Of a stretch of DNA of 64,000 bases, positions 54,430-62,322 are shown piece by piece. The stretch is from Bacteroidota bacterium (GTDB taxonomy: Bacteria; Bacteroidota; Bacteroidia; Chitinophagales; Saprospiraceae). Within the stretch, counting starts at the first letter, position 1. Each line of letters starts with the position of its first letter. The notes under the pieces are model-generated. The model was not told where the DNA came from. It searched no databases and saw only the letters and a program-made list of their open reading frames with translations. Where the stretch lies: positions 1 through 64,000 of the forward strand of contig JAAEZH010000030.1 of the NCBI GenBank assembly GCA_018222965.1. Reading direction: 5' to 3'. Position numbers and translations under genes: made by a program.

Positions 54430-56760
54430 ATGAGAAAGTACCTGCTCTTTTCGTTTTGCCTCCTGTGTTTTTCAGGTATGGTTTCCGGACAGGGAATCGG
54501 GATCAATGAATCGGGAAATGATCCCCATCCCAGTGCCATACTTGATGTCCAGTCAACAAGTAAGGGAATGTTGGTTCCAAAAATGAGTTCTGCCGACCGG
54601 ATGAATATCAACAACCCGGCAGACGGGCTGCTGGTTTATGATCTGACGGTTCGAGGTTTTTGGTTTTACGATGCGACATTGTCTCAATGGGTTCGGATCG
54701 TAAGGGGAAATACAATATTGGATACAGACGAGGATACGAAAATTCAGGTAGAAGAAACGTCTGATGACGACCAGATCCGTTTTGATGTTGGTGGCGTGGA
54801 GCAAATGCGTCTGGATGGCCAGACCCTACACCTCGCTGCTCCCGGAAATTCGGTTTTTGTTGGCGAAAATGCAGGTGCCAACGACGATGGCTCCCTTAAC
54901 CATAATACGTTTGTTGGGTTTGAGGCAGGGGAGGAAAATACAGGTGGCAGTGGCAATACCTTTATCGGTTCCGGCTCCGGTACCATGAATCAGGATGGCG
55001 AACAAAACACTTTCGTTGGACTGAACAGCGGCAATAAAATGGTTTCTGGTGATTTTAATACCTTTTTGGGTTATGCCACCGGCTCACTAAATGTTGGTGG
55101 TTCGTCTAATACCATGATCGGAAAATTTGCCGGGGGAGCCAATTCCGGTGGAAGCCAGAATACATTCCTTGGCAAGGATGCCGGATTCAGCAGCCTGGGA
55201 TCCTCGAATGTATTTTTGGGCCACCAGGCCGGCTTTTTCGAGACGGGCTCCCATCGGTTATACATCGATAATTCCAGTACCACGACCCCGCTTATCTGGG
55301 GGGATTTCCTGAATGATAAAGTGAAAATCTACGGGCTGCTGGGAGTGGGAGACAGCTATACTTTTCCAGCTGTCGATGGACAATACGGACAGTTTCTCCA
55401 AAGCGATGGTTCTGGTCAGCTTAGCTGGTCGGATGTGCCTGTCCCGGTGGTTGCGGAAGTGGCAGATAACGACGGTGATACCAGAATAATCGTGGAGGAT
55501 AGCCCTGATGAAGACATTATTCGGTTTGAAGTTGGAGGATCGCAGGTGATGTCACACGATGGAGCTATTTTACGCATGGATGACGTTCGGATTGGTTGGG
55601 ATGCCGGACTTAATGCCAGCCCGCTATCCTCCAATACAATGATCGGTGTGCTGGCCGGAGCTAATATCCCTGCTGGATATGATTATTGTACAGCAGTAGG
55701 ATATGAAGCCATGAAGGCAGCCGGAAGTGTTAGCATGGTAGGTCTGACAGCTGTCGGGTACAGAGCCTTGCACGGTGGAGGTGATTTTGCAACAGCTGTC
55801 GGTTATCAGGCATTGCTCAGTGGCGGGCTCGGCTGTACGGCGGTGGGGTACGCTACTCTGATTGCCAACTCCGGGCAGTACAACACGGCCATGGGTACCA
55901 AAACACTGGAAGTCAACACAAGCGGAAATTACAATTCTGCCTACGGAGGAAACGCGATGGCCGGTAATACCATCGGCTTCGAAAATACCGCAGTAGGGGT
56001 TAGTGCCCTGGCTCATTCTGGTCATTCGGGCGATCGCAATTCTGCTTTGGGAGTGTTTGCACTGTTGGGAAATAGCAACGGCAATGACAATACGGCTGTT
56101 GGCGCTTACGCAGATGTCGGTTCCGGGAATTTATCCAATGCAACGGCAATCGGCGCCTATTCTACCGTCAACTGTTCGGATTGCCTGGTACTGGATACCG
56201 ATGCAGATGTGGGAGTGAAAACAAACAGCCCTGCTGTGGATTTTCATGTTGTTCACGACAACGGTATAACAGACAACGGCTTTCGGCTGGAGAATAGCCA
56301 GAATGGAAATTATTTTCGCTTTTACACTTCCTCCGGAACCGGCTACATGTATGTATATAGCCACTCCTATCCCTCTACTACCATTGCTGAAGTTGATCAC
56401 CTGAGCGGAGGATGGTATGCTACCTCCGACCGAAACCGAAAAGAAGACTTTAGCCCACTGGTAGATGTGCTGTCAGGTGTCATGCAACTGGAACCCCTCT
56501 CTTACCGCTTTGTCGGTCAGGAGCCTGGTTCTGCCAAACGCTATGGTTTTATTGCTCAGGATGTAGAACCGCTTTTCCCCGGCCTGGTACACGTCAATCA
56601 GGAACATGGAAACTACACCATGAATTATGCTGAAATGAGTACGTTGGCCATAGCTGCAGTACAGCAGCAGCAAGAACAAATAGAAACCATGCAGTCCGAA
56701 ATAGAATGGCTGAAAGCCGAAATGGAGGTACTTCGAAACGAAATAAACGCAGGAAAATGA
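54430..56760 (+). CDS. Surface fibre protein with C-terminal S74 chaperone domain
   Basis: 776 residues. Signal peptide ends MVSGQ. After an opening domain (ILDVQSTSKGMLVPKMS, common in Bacteroidota fibre proteins), two arrays of YadA-head-like repeats of the G-x-N-T-x-x-G type: NHNTFVGFEAG, GNTFIGSGSG, QNTFVGLNSG, SNTMIGKFAG, and later TAVGYRAL, NTAVGVSAL, NTAVGAYA. The end is an S74 intramolecular chaperone: TSDRNRKEDFSPL with Ser666-Asp667 as self-cleavage candidates, LEPLSYRF, YGFIAQDVEPLFPGLV, YTMNYAEMSTLAIAAVQ and a terminal coiled coil. Such chaperones trimerise beta-helical fibres and then cut themselves off. Coupled (ATGA) to the following T9SS gene. Confidence 0.85.
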   Translation: MRKYLLFSFCLLCFSGMVSGQGIGINESGNDPHPSAILDVQSTSKGMLVPKMSSADRMNINNPADGLLVYDLTVRGFWFYDATLSQWVRIVRGNTILDTDEDTKIQVEETSDDDQIRFDVGGVEQMRLDGQTLHLAAPGNSVFVGENAGANDDGSLNHNTFVGFEAGEENTGGSGNTFIGSGSGTMNQDGEQNTFVGLNSGNKMVSGDFNTFLGYATGSLNVGGSSNTMIGKFAGGANSGGSQNTFLGKDAGFSSLGSSNVFLGHQAGFFETGSHRLYIDNSSTTTPLIWGDFLNDKVKIYGLLGVGDSYTFPAVDGQYGQFLQSDGSGQLSWSDVPVPVVAEVADNDGDTRIIVEDSPDEDIIRFEVGGSQVMSHDGAILRMDDVRIGWDAGLNASPLSSNTMIGVLAGANIPAGYDYCTAVGYEAMKAAGSVSMVGLTAVGYRALHGGGDFATAVGYQALLSGGLGCTAVGYATLIANSGQYNTAMGTKTLEVNTSGNYNSAYGGNAMAGNTIGFENTAVGVSALAHSGHSGDRNSALGVFALLGNSNGNDNTAVGAYADVGSGNLSNATAIGAYSTVNCSDCLVLDTDADVGVKTNSPAVDFHVVHDNGITDNGFRLENSQNGNYFRFYTSSGTGYMYVYSHSYPSTTIAEVDHLSGGWYATSDRNRKEDFSPLVDVLSGVMQLEPLSYRFVGQEPGSAKRYGFIAQDVEPLFPGLVHVNQEHGNYTMNYAEMSTLAIAAVQQQQEQIETMQSEIEWLKAEMEVLRNEINAGK

Positions 56761-58100
56761 ATAAAATGATTGTTTTAATTGTTGCCTCTATTCTCCTTTC
56801 CGGAATCCAGGCACAGGGGCAGACGCGCATTGACATTGGTCAAAATATTCACCTGGTATGCAATGGCGATGTCAATGTTGTGCTGGAAGATACCCGTTTT
56901 GTAAACCGAGGATTCCTGGAAGCTGCCGGCAGTACCTTCAGGTTTGTCGGATCAGGATTCGCTAATATCACGGGGCCCGTTTTCACAGAGTTTCACAATC
57001 TGGAAATTGAAAAGCCGGGTGCTACATTGTTTCTGGAGCAGGATGCCGAAATAAACGGTAATTTGATTTTCCAGCAAGGGCTTTTCGATTTGGGCTTTTA
57101 TGACCTTTACTTATCCGGATTGCTTGTTGGCGAAAGTGAAAACAGTCGAATAACCGGATCACTTGGCGGCGAGTTGGTCGTAGAAGCATTACTAAATGCT
57201 CCGCAAGGGCAAAATCCGGCTAATGTTGGTATAGAAATTTCCAGCAACACAGACCTCGGGCTAACCACAATCCGGAGAGGGCACCAAACACCTGTTTCCG
57301 GAGGAGGAGGACAGGGAATTGACCGGTATTTTGACATCAGTCCGGCTCTGAACTCCGGACTGGATGCTACACTGCTTATGCATTATTTTGATGCCGAGCT
57401 GGGGCCTGTCCCGGAAAATGAGTTGGAGTATTGGCGTAGCACAGACCAGGGGCAGAACTGGTCGCCGGAGGGTTTTGATACCCGAAACCCGGTTTTGAAT
57501 ACGGTAGCCCTCTCTCAAATCGACGAATTTTCAAGATGGACATTGGGAAGTACCACAAGCCTGCCACTGCCTCTGGATTTGCTCGATTTTTATGGCCAGG
57601 CTATGGAAGAAGGCAATAAACTGACATGGAAAACAAGCCATGAAGTCGGTGTGTCTCACCATGAACTGGAACGCTCCGAATATGGGATGGACGATTGGGA
57701 AATCCTGGAATTGCTTGAACCCCGGCCTTCCGGAAATTATGCATTTCTGGATGAAGACCCATTTATGCTGACTTACTACCGACTGAAATTTGTGGATCAC
57801 AATGGAGCGTTTGATTACTCGCCGGTTATTGCGATCTCCCGGGAGATTTCTCCGGCCGTTGACTGGAGTTTTTTCCCAAATCCGGCCAAAGACCAAATTT
57901 TCATAAACACTACTTTTTCAGGAAACCAAAAACTGATGATTTTGGATGCCGTGGGCAGGGTAGTGAAAGTAGTAGAGGAAACCACCTCACCGGATCAGGA
58001 ATGGATCCTTGATTTGTCGGATTTAGCAGCAGGAACGTATTACCTGCTACTCCAAAACGAGCATTTGTCGGCAAAGGCCCTGATCCGGGCTGCTGATTAA
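56757..58100 (+). CDS. T9SS-secreted protein
   Basis: 447 residues from the ATG overlapping the previous stop. Signal peptide (IQAQGQ). The middle has beta-helix-like text (FRFVGSGFANITGPVFTEFHNLEIEK) and a fibronectin-like part (LPLDLLDFYGQAMEEGNKLTWKT, HHELERSEYG, YYRLKFVDHNG). A type IX sorting domain closes the protein: FFPNPAKDQIFINT, LMILDAVGRVVK, LAAGTYYLLLQ. Probably anchored on the surface with the fibre protein, with which it is cotranscribed. Confidence 0.85.
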   Translation: MNKMIVLIVASILLSGIQAQGQTRIDIGQNIHLVCNGDVNVVLEDTRFVNRGFLEAAGSTFRFVGSGFANITGPVFTEFHNLEIEKPGATLFLEQDAEINGNLIFQQGLFDLGFYDLYLSGLLVGESENSRITGSLGGELVVEALLNAPQGQNPANVGIEISSNTDLGLTTIRRGHQTPVSGGGGQGIDRYFDISPALNSGLDATLLMHYFDAELGPVPENELEYWRSTDQGQNWSPEGFDTRNPVLNTVALSQIDEFSRWTLGSTTSLPLPLDLLDFYGQAMEEGNKLTWKTSHEVGVSHHELERSEYGMDDWEILELLEPRPSGNYAFLDEDPFMLTYYRLKFVDHNGAFDYSPVIAISREISPAVDWSFFPNPAKDQIFINTTFSGNQKLMILDAVGRVVKVVEETTSPDQEWILDLSDLAAGTYYLLLQNEHLSAKALIRAAD

Positions 58101-58296
58101 GATTAGGCTGGCAAATCAGGCGATGCCCGCGCTTCGGGTTGAGGCTTTCGCTTTGCTCAAGTGGTTGAGAAATTTCCTAATTAGATTCAACCTCCGCCAA
58201 AGGCGGATCTCAACCTGCAAGGCGCCAAAGGCGACGAGCATTTCAACACCGAGCAAAGCGAGGTCTCAACCAACATTAAAAACCAAGAATTAACAA
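58101..58296. repeat. Intergenic cluster of short palindromes
   Basis: Contains CCGCCAAAGGCGG, CGCCAAAGGCG and GAGCAAAGCGAG within recurring TCTCAACC or GGTTGAG contexts. It lies between convergent genes and may fold into several hairpins that serve as terminators. No coding potential seen. Confidence 0.5.
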
Positions 58297-59178
58297 CTAA
58301 AACTTAATCGGAATCCACATCGGTATCCCCTTCGTCGCTTCTGCATAATGCGGCTTATTCCCCTTTTGCCTTTTCTCCATCATTGGGATCGTGATAAACT
58401 GGAACATGGCCGCGATAGCCAGCCAGCCAATACCCATCCACCAACTGGTAGGATCGGCGGCAAGCCCAAAAAAGAAGAGGCCCAGCCAAAAGAGCGCTTC
58501 TCCGAAATAATTGGGGTGCCGGGAGTATTTCCACAAGCCAGTGGTACAGACTTTTCCTTTGTTTTCCGGCTTTCGCCGAAAGGCCAGGAGTTGATTGTCG
58601 CCAATGTATTCGAAAGCAACGGCTGTCAGGCAAATAAGCGTAGCTACGAGGTCGAGGACATTCGCGGAAGCGGAACTTTCTGCCAATGCCGGGTAGAGGG
58701 GGAGGCATCCGAGAAACACCATGATGGTTGGAAAAAGGTGAATGCCGCTAAAGCTTACGGCCCAATACATTTTACCGGTTTGTTTGGCCAGCGATATATA
58801 GCGCCAGTCTTCGTGGTGCAGGCCCGGCCAGGAACGCGCCCAGTTCCAGGTGAGGCGGATGCCCCAGAGGCAGACCATGCTAAAGGTCAGCATAGCGCGC
58901 AAACCATTTGCGGGAACGTCTTGTCCCAGAAACAGAAAATATGCGGCAATCATAATAGGGATGACACTCCAGTACGGATCGTAGAGGCTGGAGTTTTTGC
59001 GCCAGTAGCTGAAGATGAAAATAACCACTGTGCCGATACCATCAGCCAGTGCGGCAATCCAGATGGGATGCCAGTTTTGTTGATCTGCCCACCAGCCCGC
59101 TCCAAAAGCAGCCGCAGTAGCTATGAGGTAAGCAAAAATTACAATGGAGAATGAGGTGCTTCTTGAAATCTTTTCCAT
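58297..59178 (-). CDS. DUF1295 / steroid 5-alpha-reductase-like membrane protein
   Basis: 293 residues with about six to seven membrane segments. The C-terminal signature TTGLWKYSRHPNYFGEALFWLGLFFFG is that of the DUF1295 and isoprenylcysteine methyltransferase-like superfamily (SRHPNYFGE binds the cofactor nucleotide). Substrate unknown; lipid or steroid-like reduction is the family expectation. It carries an exact dispersed 17-mer (58568-58584). Confidence 0.87.
   Translation of the reverse strand: MEKISRSTSFSIVIFAYLIATAAAFGAGWWADQQNWHPIWIAALADGIGTVVIFIFSYWRKNSSLYDPYWSVIPIMIAAYFLFLGQDVPANGLRAMLTFSMVCLWGIRLTWNWARSWPGLHHEDWRYISLAKQTGKMYWAVSFSGIHLFPTIMVFLGCLPLYPALAESSASANVLDLVATLICLTAVAFEYIGDNQLLAFRRKPENKGKVCTTGLWKYSRHPNYFGEALFWLGLFFFGLAADPTSWWMGIGWLAIAAMFQFITIPMMEKRQKGNKPHYAEATKGIPMWIPIKF
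58568..58584 (+). repeat. Dispersed 17-mer, exact copy, inside the DUF1295 gene
   Basis: GGCTTTCGCCGAAAGGC on the plus strand. The gene is on the minus strand and reads it as part of Leu-Ala-Phe-Arg-Arg-Lys-Pro. Confidence 0.9.
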
Positions 59179-59227
59179 AGGTGTAAAAAATGACCTTCAA
59201 AGAAAGTTAAAATCGTGGAATATTTAG

Positions 59228-59385
59228 AAGTTGTTTAATAATGGCTGCTGAGATTCTGAGAATTGAATTTTCATTCCAGTTGAGGCTTTTTTAGAGCCGC
59301 ATAGCAGCGCTACGGGGCGAAAAAAAAGTAAAAAGTGGGATGAAAAGGCTTTTTCAGGAGCCAGTGAGCTATTTTTAAACAACTT
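59228..59385. mobile_element. MITE-like element, about 158 bp
   Basis: Ends AAGTTGTTTAATAATGGCT and its imperfect inverted copy (AGCTATTTTTAAACAACTT). Inside are a further inverted pair around TTTTCATTCC / GGGATGAAAA and a central palindrome near GCATAGCAGCGCTACGGGGC. It sits between DUF1295 and rpsA with no coding capacity. No convincing target duplication found, so mobility is inference. Confidence 0.5.
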
Positions 59386-59445
59386 ATTAACCTTAAAAAA
59401 AGCGCAGGAAACGGATGGAAGCTGCCCTTGCCTTTTAGTCGTTTT

Positions 59446-59462
59446 GCCTTTCGGCGAAAGCC
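59446..59462 (-). repeat. Dispersed 17-mer, exact copy, intergenic
   Basis: GCCTTTCGGCGAAAGCC, about 45 bases before the rpsA -7 element. Confidence 0.9.
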
Positions 59463-59507
59463 TTATTGATAATTGACTCTAACAGAGTGGATTTCAAGTA
59501 TTTTGTG

Positions 59508-59515
59508 TACCTTTG
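59508..59515 (+). promoter_or_regulatory. rpsA -7 promoter element
   Basis: TACCTTTG followed by CGCGG, a strong match to TAnnTTTG. The -33 box is not clear. The predicted leader is about 35 bases. Confidence 0.6.
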
Positions 59516-59553
59516 CGCGGCAAATTTATTTCATAACCAAAAGCATTCTTTCA

Positions 59554-61614
59554 ATGCTACAAGAAGAAGAAAAAGACGGTTTGCAGGAAACGCCTGAGAA
59601 TCAGGAAGAAACTGCAGCTGAAGAAACTTCTGCTCCCAAGGCAGAAGCCAAAAAAGAAACTCCCAAAGAGGAGGAAAAAGTAGAGACTCCTAAAGCGGAG
59701 GAGAAAACAGAAGCTCCAAAAGCTGAAGATGCTGAGGAGTCGGATTCTGACGATTCAGATGATGATGCAAGCGAGGACGACGAAGATGAAGACGAACTCG
59801 TTCTTGACACTGGCGACAAACAATACGGCAGTGCGCATGATGATTTTGACTGGGAAGTGACCAACAAGCATACCCTCCCTTACTCTGAGGATGAAATTGC
59901 CAAGTACACCGAGGAATACGACAACACCCTGACATCTGTTCGCGAGAACGAGATTGTTAAGGGTCGAGTTACTTCCATTCAGGATGGTGATATCGTATTG
60001 GATATCAACTTCAAATCTGACGGTCTGGTATCATCATCCGAATTCCGCGATACGCCTGATCTCGCTATTGGCGACGAAGTAGACGTATATGTAGAAATGC
60101 AGGAGGATCACCGGGGTCAGTTGGTGCTCTCTCGTCGCAAAGCGAAATTGCTGCGCGCCTGGGAAAACATCAAAGACTCTTATGCAAACGGTACTGTTAT
60201 TAAAGGTACTGTTATCAGTAAGACGAAAGGTGGTTTGATTGTAGACTGTGGCGGACTGGAAACTTTCCTTCCTGGTTCACAGATCGACATCAAGCCGATC
60301 ATCGACTACGATTCATACGTTGGCAAGACCATGGAATTCAAAGTGGTTAAGATCAACGAGCAGATCAAGAACGCAGTTGTTTCGCACAAAGCGCTTATCG
60401 AAAGCGATCTGGCAGAACAGCGCGAGAAGATCATTGCAAGTCTGGAGAAAGGTCAGGTACTCGAGGGTATCGTGAAAAACATCACCGATTTCGGAGCATT
60501 CCTGGATCTGGGTGGTGTCGACGGTCTCTTGTATATCACCGACATTTCTTACGGACGTATCAATCACCCAAGCGAAGTGCTTTCTCTCAATGAGAAAATC
60601 AACGTGGTGGTGCTTGAGTTTGACGAAAACAAAAAACGGATCTCTCTGGGTCTTAAGCAACTGCAACCACATCCATGGAAAGTTCTCGACGAGGACATCA
60701 AGGAAGGAGCTGTTGTTAAAGGCCGCATCGTAAACATCGAAGACTACGGTGCTTTCCTCGAAGTAAAGCCAGGTGTTGAAGGTCTGATCCACGTATCAGA
60801 AGTTAGCTGGAGCAACCAGCCAATCAACGCTCGCGAATACTTCACCCTCAATGAGGAGCTGGAAGCGAAGATCGTTACTATCGACCGCGAAGACAAGAAG
60901 ATGTCACTCTCGATCAAGCAGCTTAGCAAAGATCCTTGGAGTGAGATTGAGAACCTCTTCCCGGAAGCAAGTCGCCACACCGGTGTAGTGAAAAACCTCA
61001 CCCCTTATGGTGTATTTGTCGAAATGAAAGACGGAATTGGTGGTATGATCCACATCTCCGACCTTTCCTGGACCAAGCGTTACCAGCACCCGTCTGAGTT
61101 TACGAAAGTGGGCAACGAGATCGAGGTGGTAATCCTGGACATCGACAAAGACAGTCGCAAACTTTCACTCGGTCACAAGCAAATTGAGGAGAACCCATGG
61201 GATACTTTCGAAGATGTATTCCCGGAAGGATCTTATCACGAAGCTACTGTGCTGCGTAAAGACAACCGCGGTGCCATCGTTCAGATGCCTTACGGTCTGG
61301 AAGCTTATGCTCCGATCAAGCACATCAAGAAGGAAGACGGTACCATGGCGGAAGTTGAAGAAGTACTCACTGTAAAAGTGATCGAATTCAACCGCGATGA
61401 CAAGCGCATTATGGTGTCTCACCTGCGTTATCTGGAAGACATCCGCCGCGAGGCTGATGAAACCGTACGCAAAGAGCGCACCAAAGAGCGTAAAGATGTA
61501 CGTAAAGCAGTTAAGAAAACCCAGAAGAACGTGGAGAAATCCACCCTTGGTGATCTGGCAGGATTCTCGCAGCTTCAGAAGCAGCTGGAAGACACGCCTG
61601 ACGAAGAGGAATAG
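59554..61614 (+). CDS. rpsA: 30S ribosomal protein S1
   Basis: 686 residues from MLQEEEKDG. The first 85 residues are an acidic, Glu/Lys/Pro-rich tail (long runs of E, D and S), as in Bacteroidota S1. About six S1 RNA-binding repeats follow: EIVKGRVTSIQDGDIVLDI, GTVIKGTVISKTKGGLIVD, GQVLEGIVKNITDFGAFLDLG, GAVVKGRIVNIEDYGAFLEV, TGVVKNLTPYGVFVEM and a divergent last one (EATVLRKDNRGAIVQM). It brings mRNAs to the 30S subunit. Codon use is more uniform than in neighbours, as expected for a highly expressed gene. Confidence 0.95.
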   Translation: MLQEEEKDGLQETPENQEETAAEETSAPKAEAKKETPKEEEKVETPKAEEKTEAPKAEDAEESDSDDSDDDASEDDEDEDELVLDTGDKQYGSAHDDFDWEVTNKHTLPYSEDEIAKYTEEYDNTLTSVRENEIVKGRVTSIQDGDIVLDINFKSDGLVSSSEFRDTPDLAIGDEVDVYVEMQEDHRGQLVLSRRKAKLLRAWENIKDSYANGTVIKGTVISKTKGGLIVDCGGLETFLPGSQIDIKPIIDYDSYVGKTMEFKVVKINEQIKNAVVSHKALIESDLAEQREKIIASLEKGQVLEGIVKNITDFGAFLDLGGVDGLLYITDISYGRINHPSEVLSLNEKINVVVLEFDENKKRISLGLKQLQPHPWKVLDEDIKEGAVVKGRIVNIEDYGAFLEVKPGVEGLIHVSEVSWSNQPINAREYFTLNEELEAKIVTIDREDKKMSLSIKQLSKDPWSEIENLFPEASRHTGVVKNLTPYGVFVEMKDGIGGMIHISDLSWTKRYQHPSEFTKVGNEIEVVILDIDKDSRKLSLGHKQIEENPWDTFEDVFPEGSYHEATVLRKDNRGAIVQMPYGLEAYAPIKHIKKEDGTMAEVEEVLTVKVIEFNRDDKRIMVSHLRYLEDIRREADETVRKERTKERKDVRKAVKKTQKNVEKSTLGDLAGFSQLQKQLEDTPDEEE

Positions 61615-61640
61615 ATCTGAAGGTTTTTTAGAAGATAAAG

Positions 61641-61673
61641 GCCCGACTGCAGTTCGCTGTAGTCGGGTTTTTT
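61641..61673 (+). terminator. Rho-independent terminator after rpsA
   Basis: CCCGACTGCAG pairs with CTGTAGTCGGG (one wobble) around TTCG, then TTTTTT. Confidence 0.92.
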
Positions 61674-61840
61674 CATTGTGTTTAATATGTTTAAGGCGTT
61701 TGATTCGTTTAATACGGGTTCCATACGCTATCTTCTTTCCTCCATCCTCTTTTTTCTAATCCTCCTTTCTCCAAACATTTCCGACTTAAAACATATTACC
61801 TTTGTGGTAACCCGGCTGTGCTAACATAGAAAAAACAAGC

Positions 61841-62239
61841 ATGGCAAAAATTAATTGGATTAGTATGTTGGCCCTTGTGGGGCTGTTGTATTCCTGTGCG
61901 CAGGAGACAGAGAAGCAAACTACGGCTGTACCGGAAGTTGTACACGAGCTATTGGAACCAGCTGATTTTGCATCAAAAATTAGTAAGTCTGATGACTGGC
62001 ACCTAATCGATCTGCGCACCCCAGACGAGTACGAAAGCGGACATCTCAAAGGTGCCGTAAATATTAATTATTTTGATCCGGCATTCGGCGACAGCCTAAA
62101 GCAACTAGATGCCGGTATTCCCATCTTTATATATAGCCAGACAAGCAAGCGAAGTACCAAGGCCCTGCCGGCTATTAAAGAAGCAGGGTTTACGGTTATT
62201 TATGAATTAAAAGGAGGGTACGAACAAATGGCGTTGTAG
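61841..62239 (+). CDS. Rhodanese-like lipoprotein lacking the catalytic Cys
   Basis: 132 residues, lipobox at Cys19 (LYSC). A single rhodanese domain: HLIDLRTPDEYESGHLKGAVNINY and the active-site loop IYSQTSKRSTKAL, then AGFTVIYELKGGYEQM. In active enzymes the loop reads YC..G.RS; here Ser99 occupies the Cys position, so sulfur transfer is unlikely. It may bind a ligand or partner at the envelope. A TACCTTTG box at 61797-61804 is its probable promoter. Confidence 0.88.
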   Translation: MAKINWISMLALVGLLYSCAQETEKQTTAVPEVVHELLEPADFASKISKSDDWHLIDLRTPDEYESGHLKGAVNINYFDPAFGDSLKQLDAGIPIFIYSQTSKRSTKALPAIKEAGFTVIYELKGGYEQMAL

Positions 62240-62322
62240 AAAATAAGCCTCTAAGCTCCCGAATTTTTCCATAAACAAAATGGAAAACTTGCTGTTGTAC
62301 CATTCAATTAAACAAAAAGCAT

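Noticed and set aside
53724-54614. 296-residue version of the sigma factor
   Set aside because: The first 102 residues show no sigma-family similarity and overlap the divergent fibre gene and its promoter; ATG at 54308 gives a normal ECF length.
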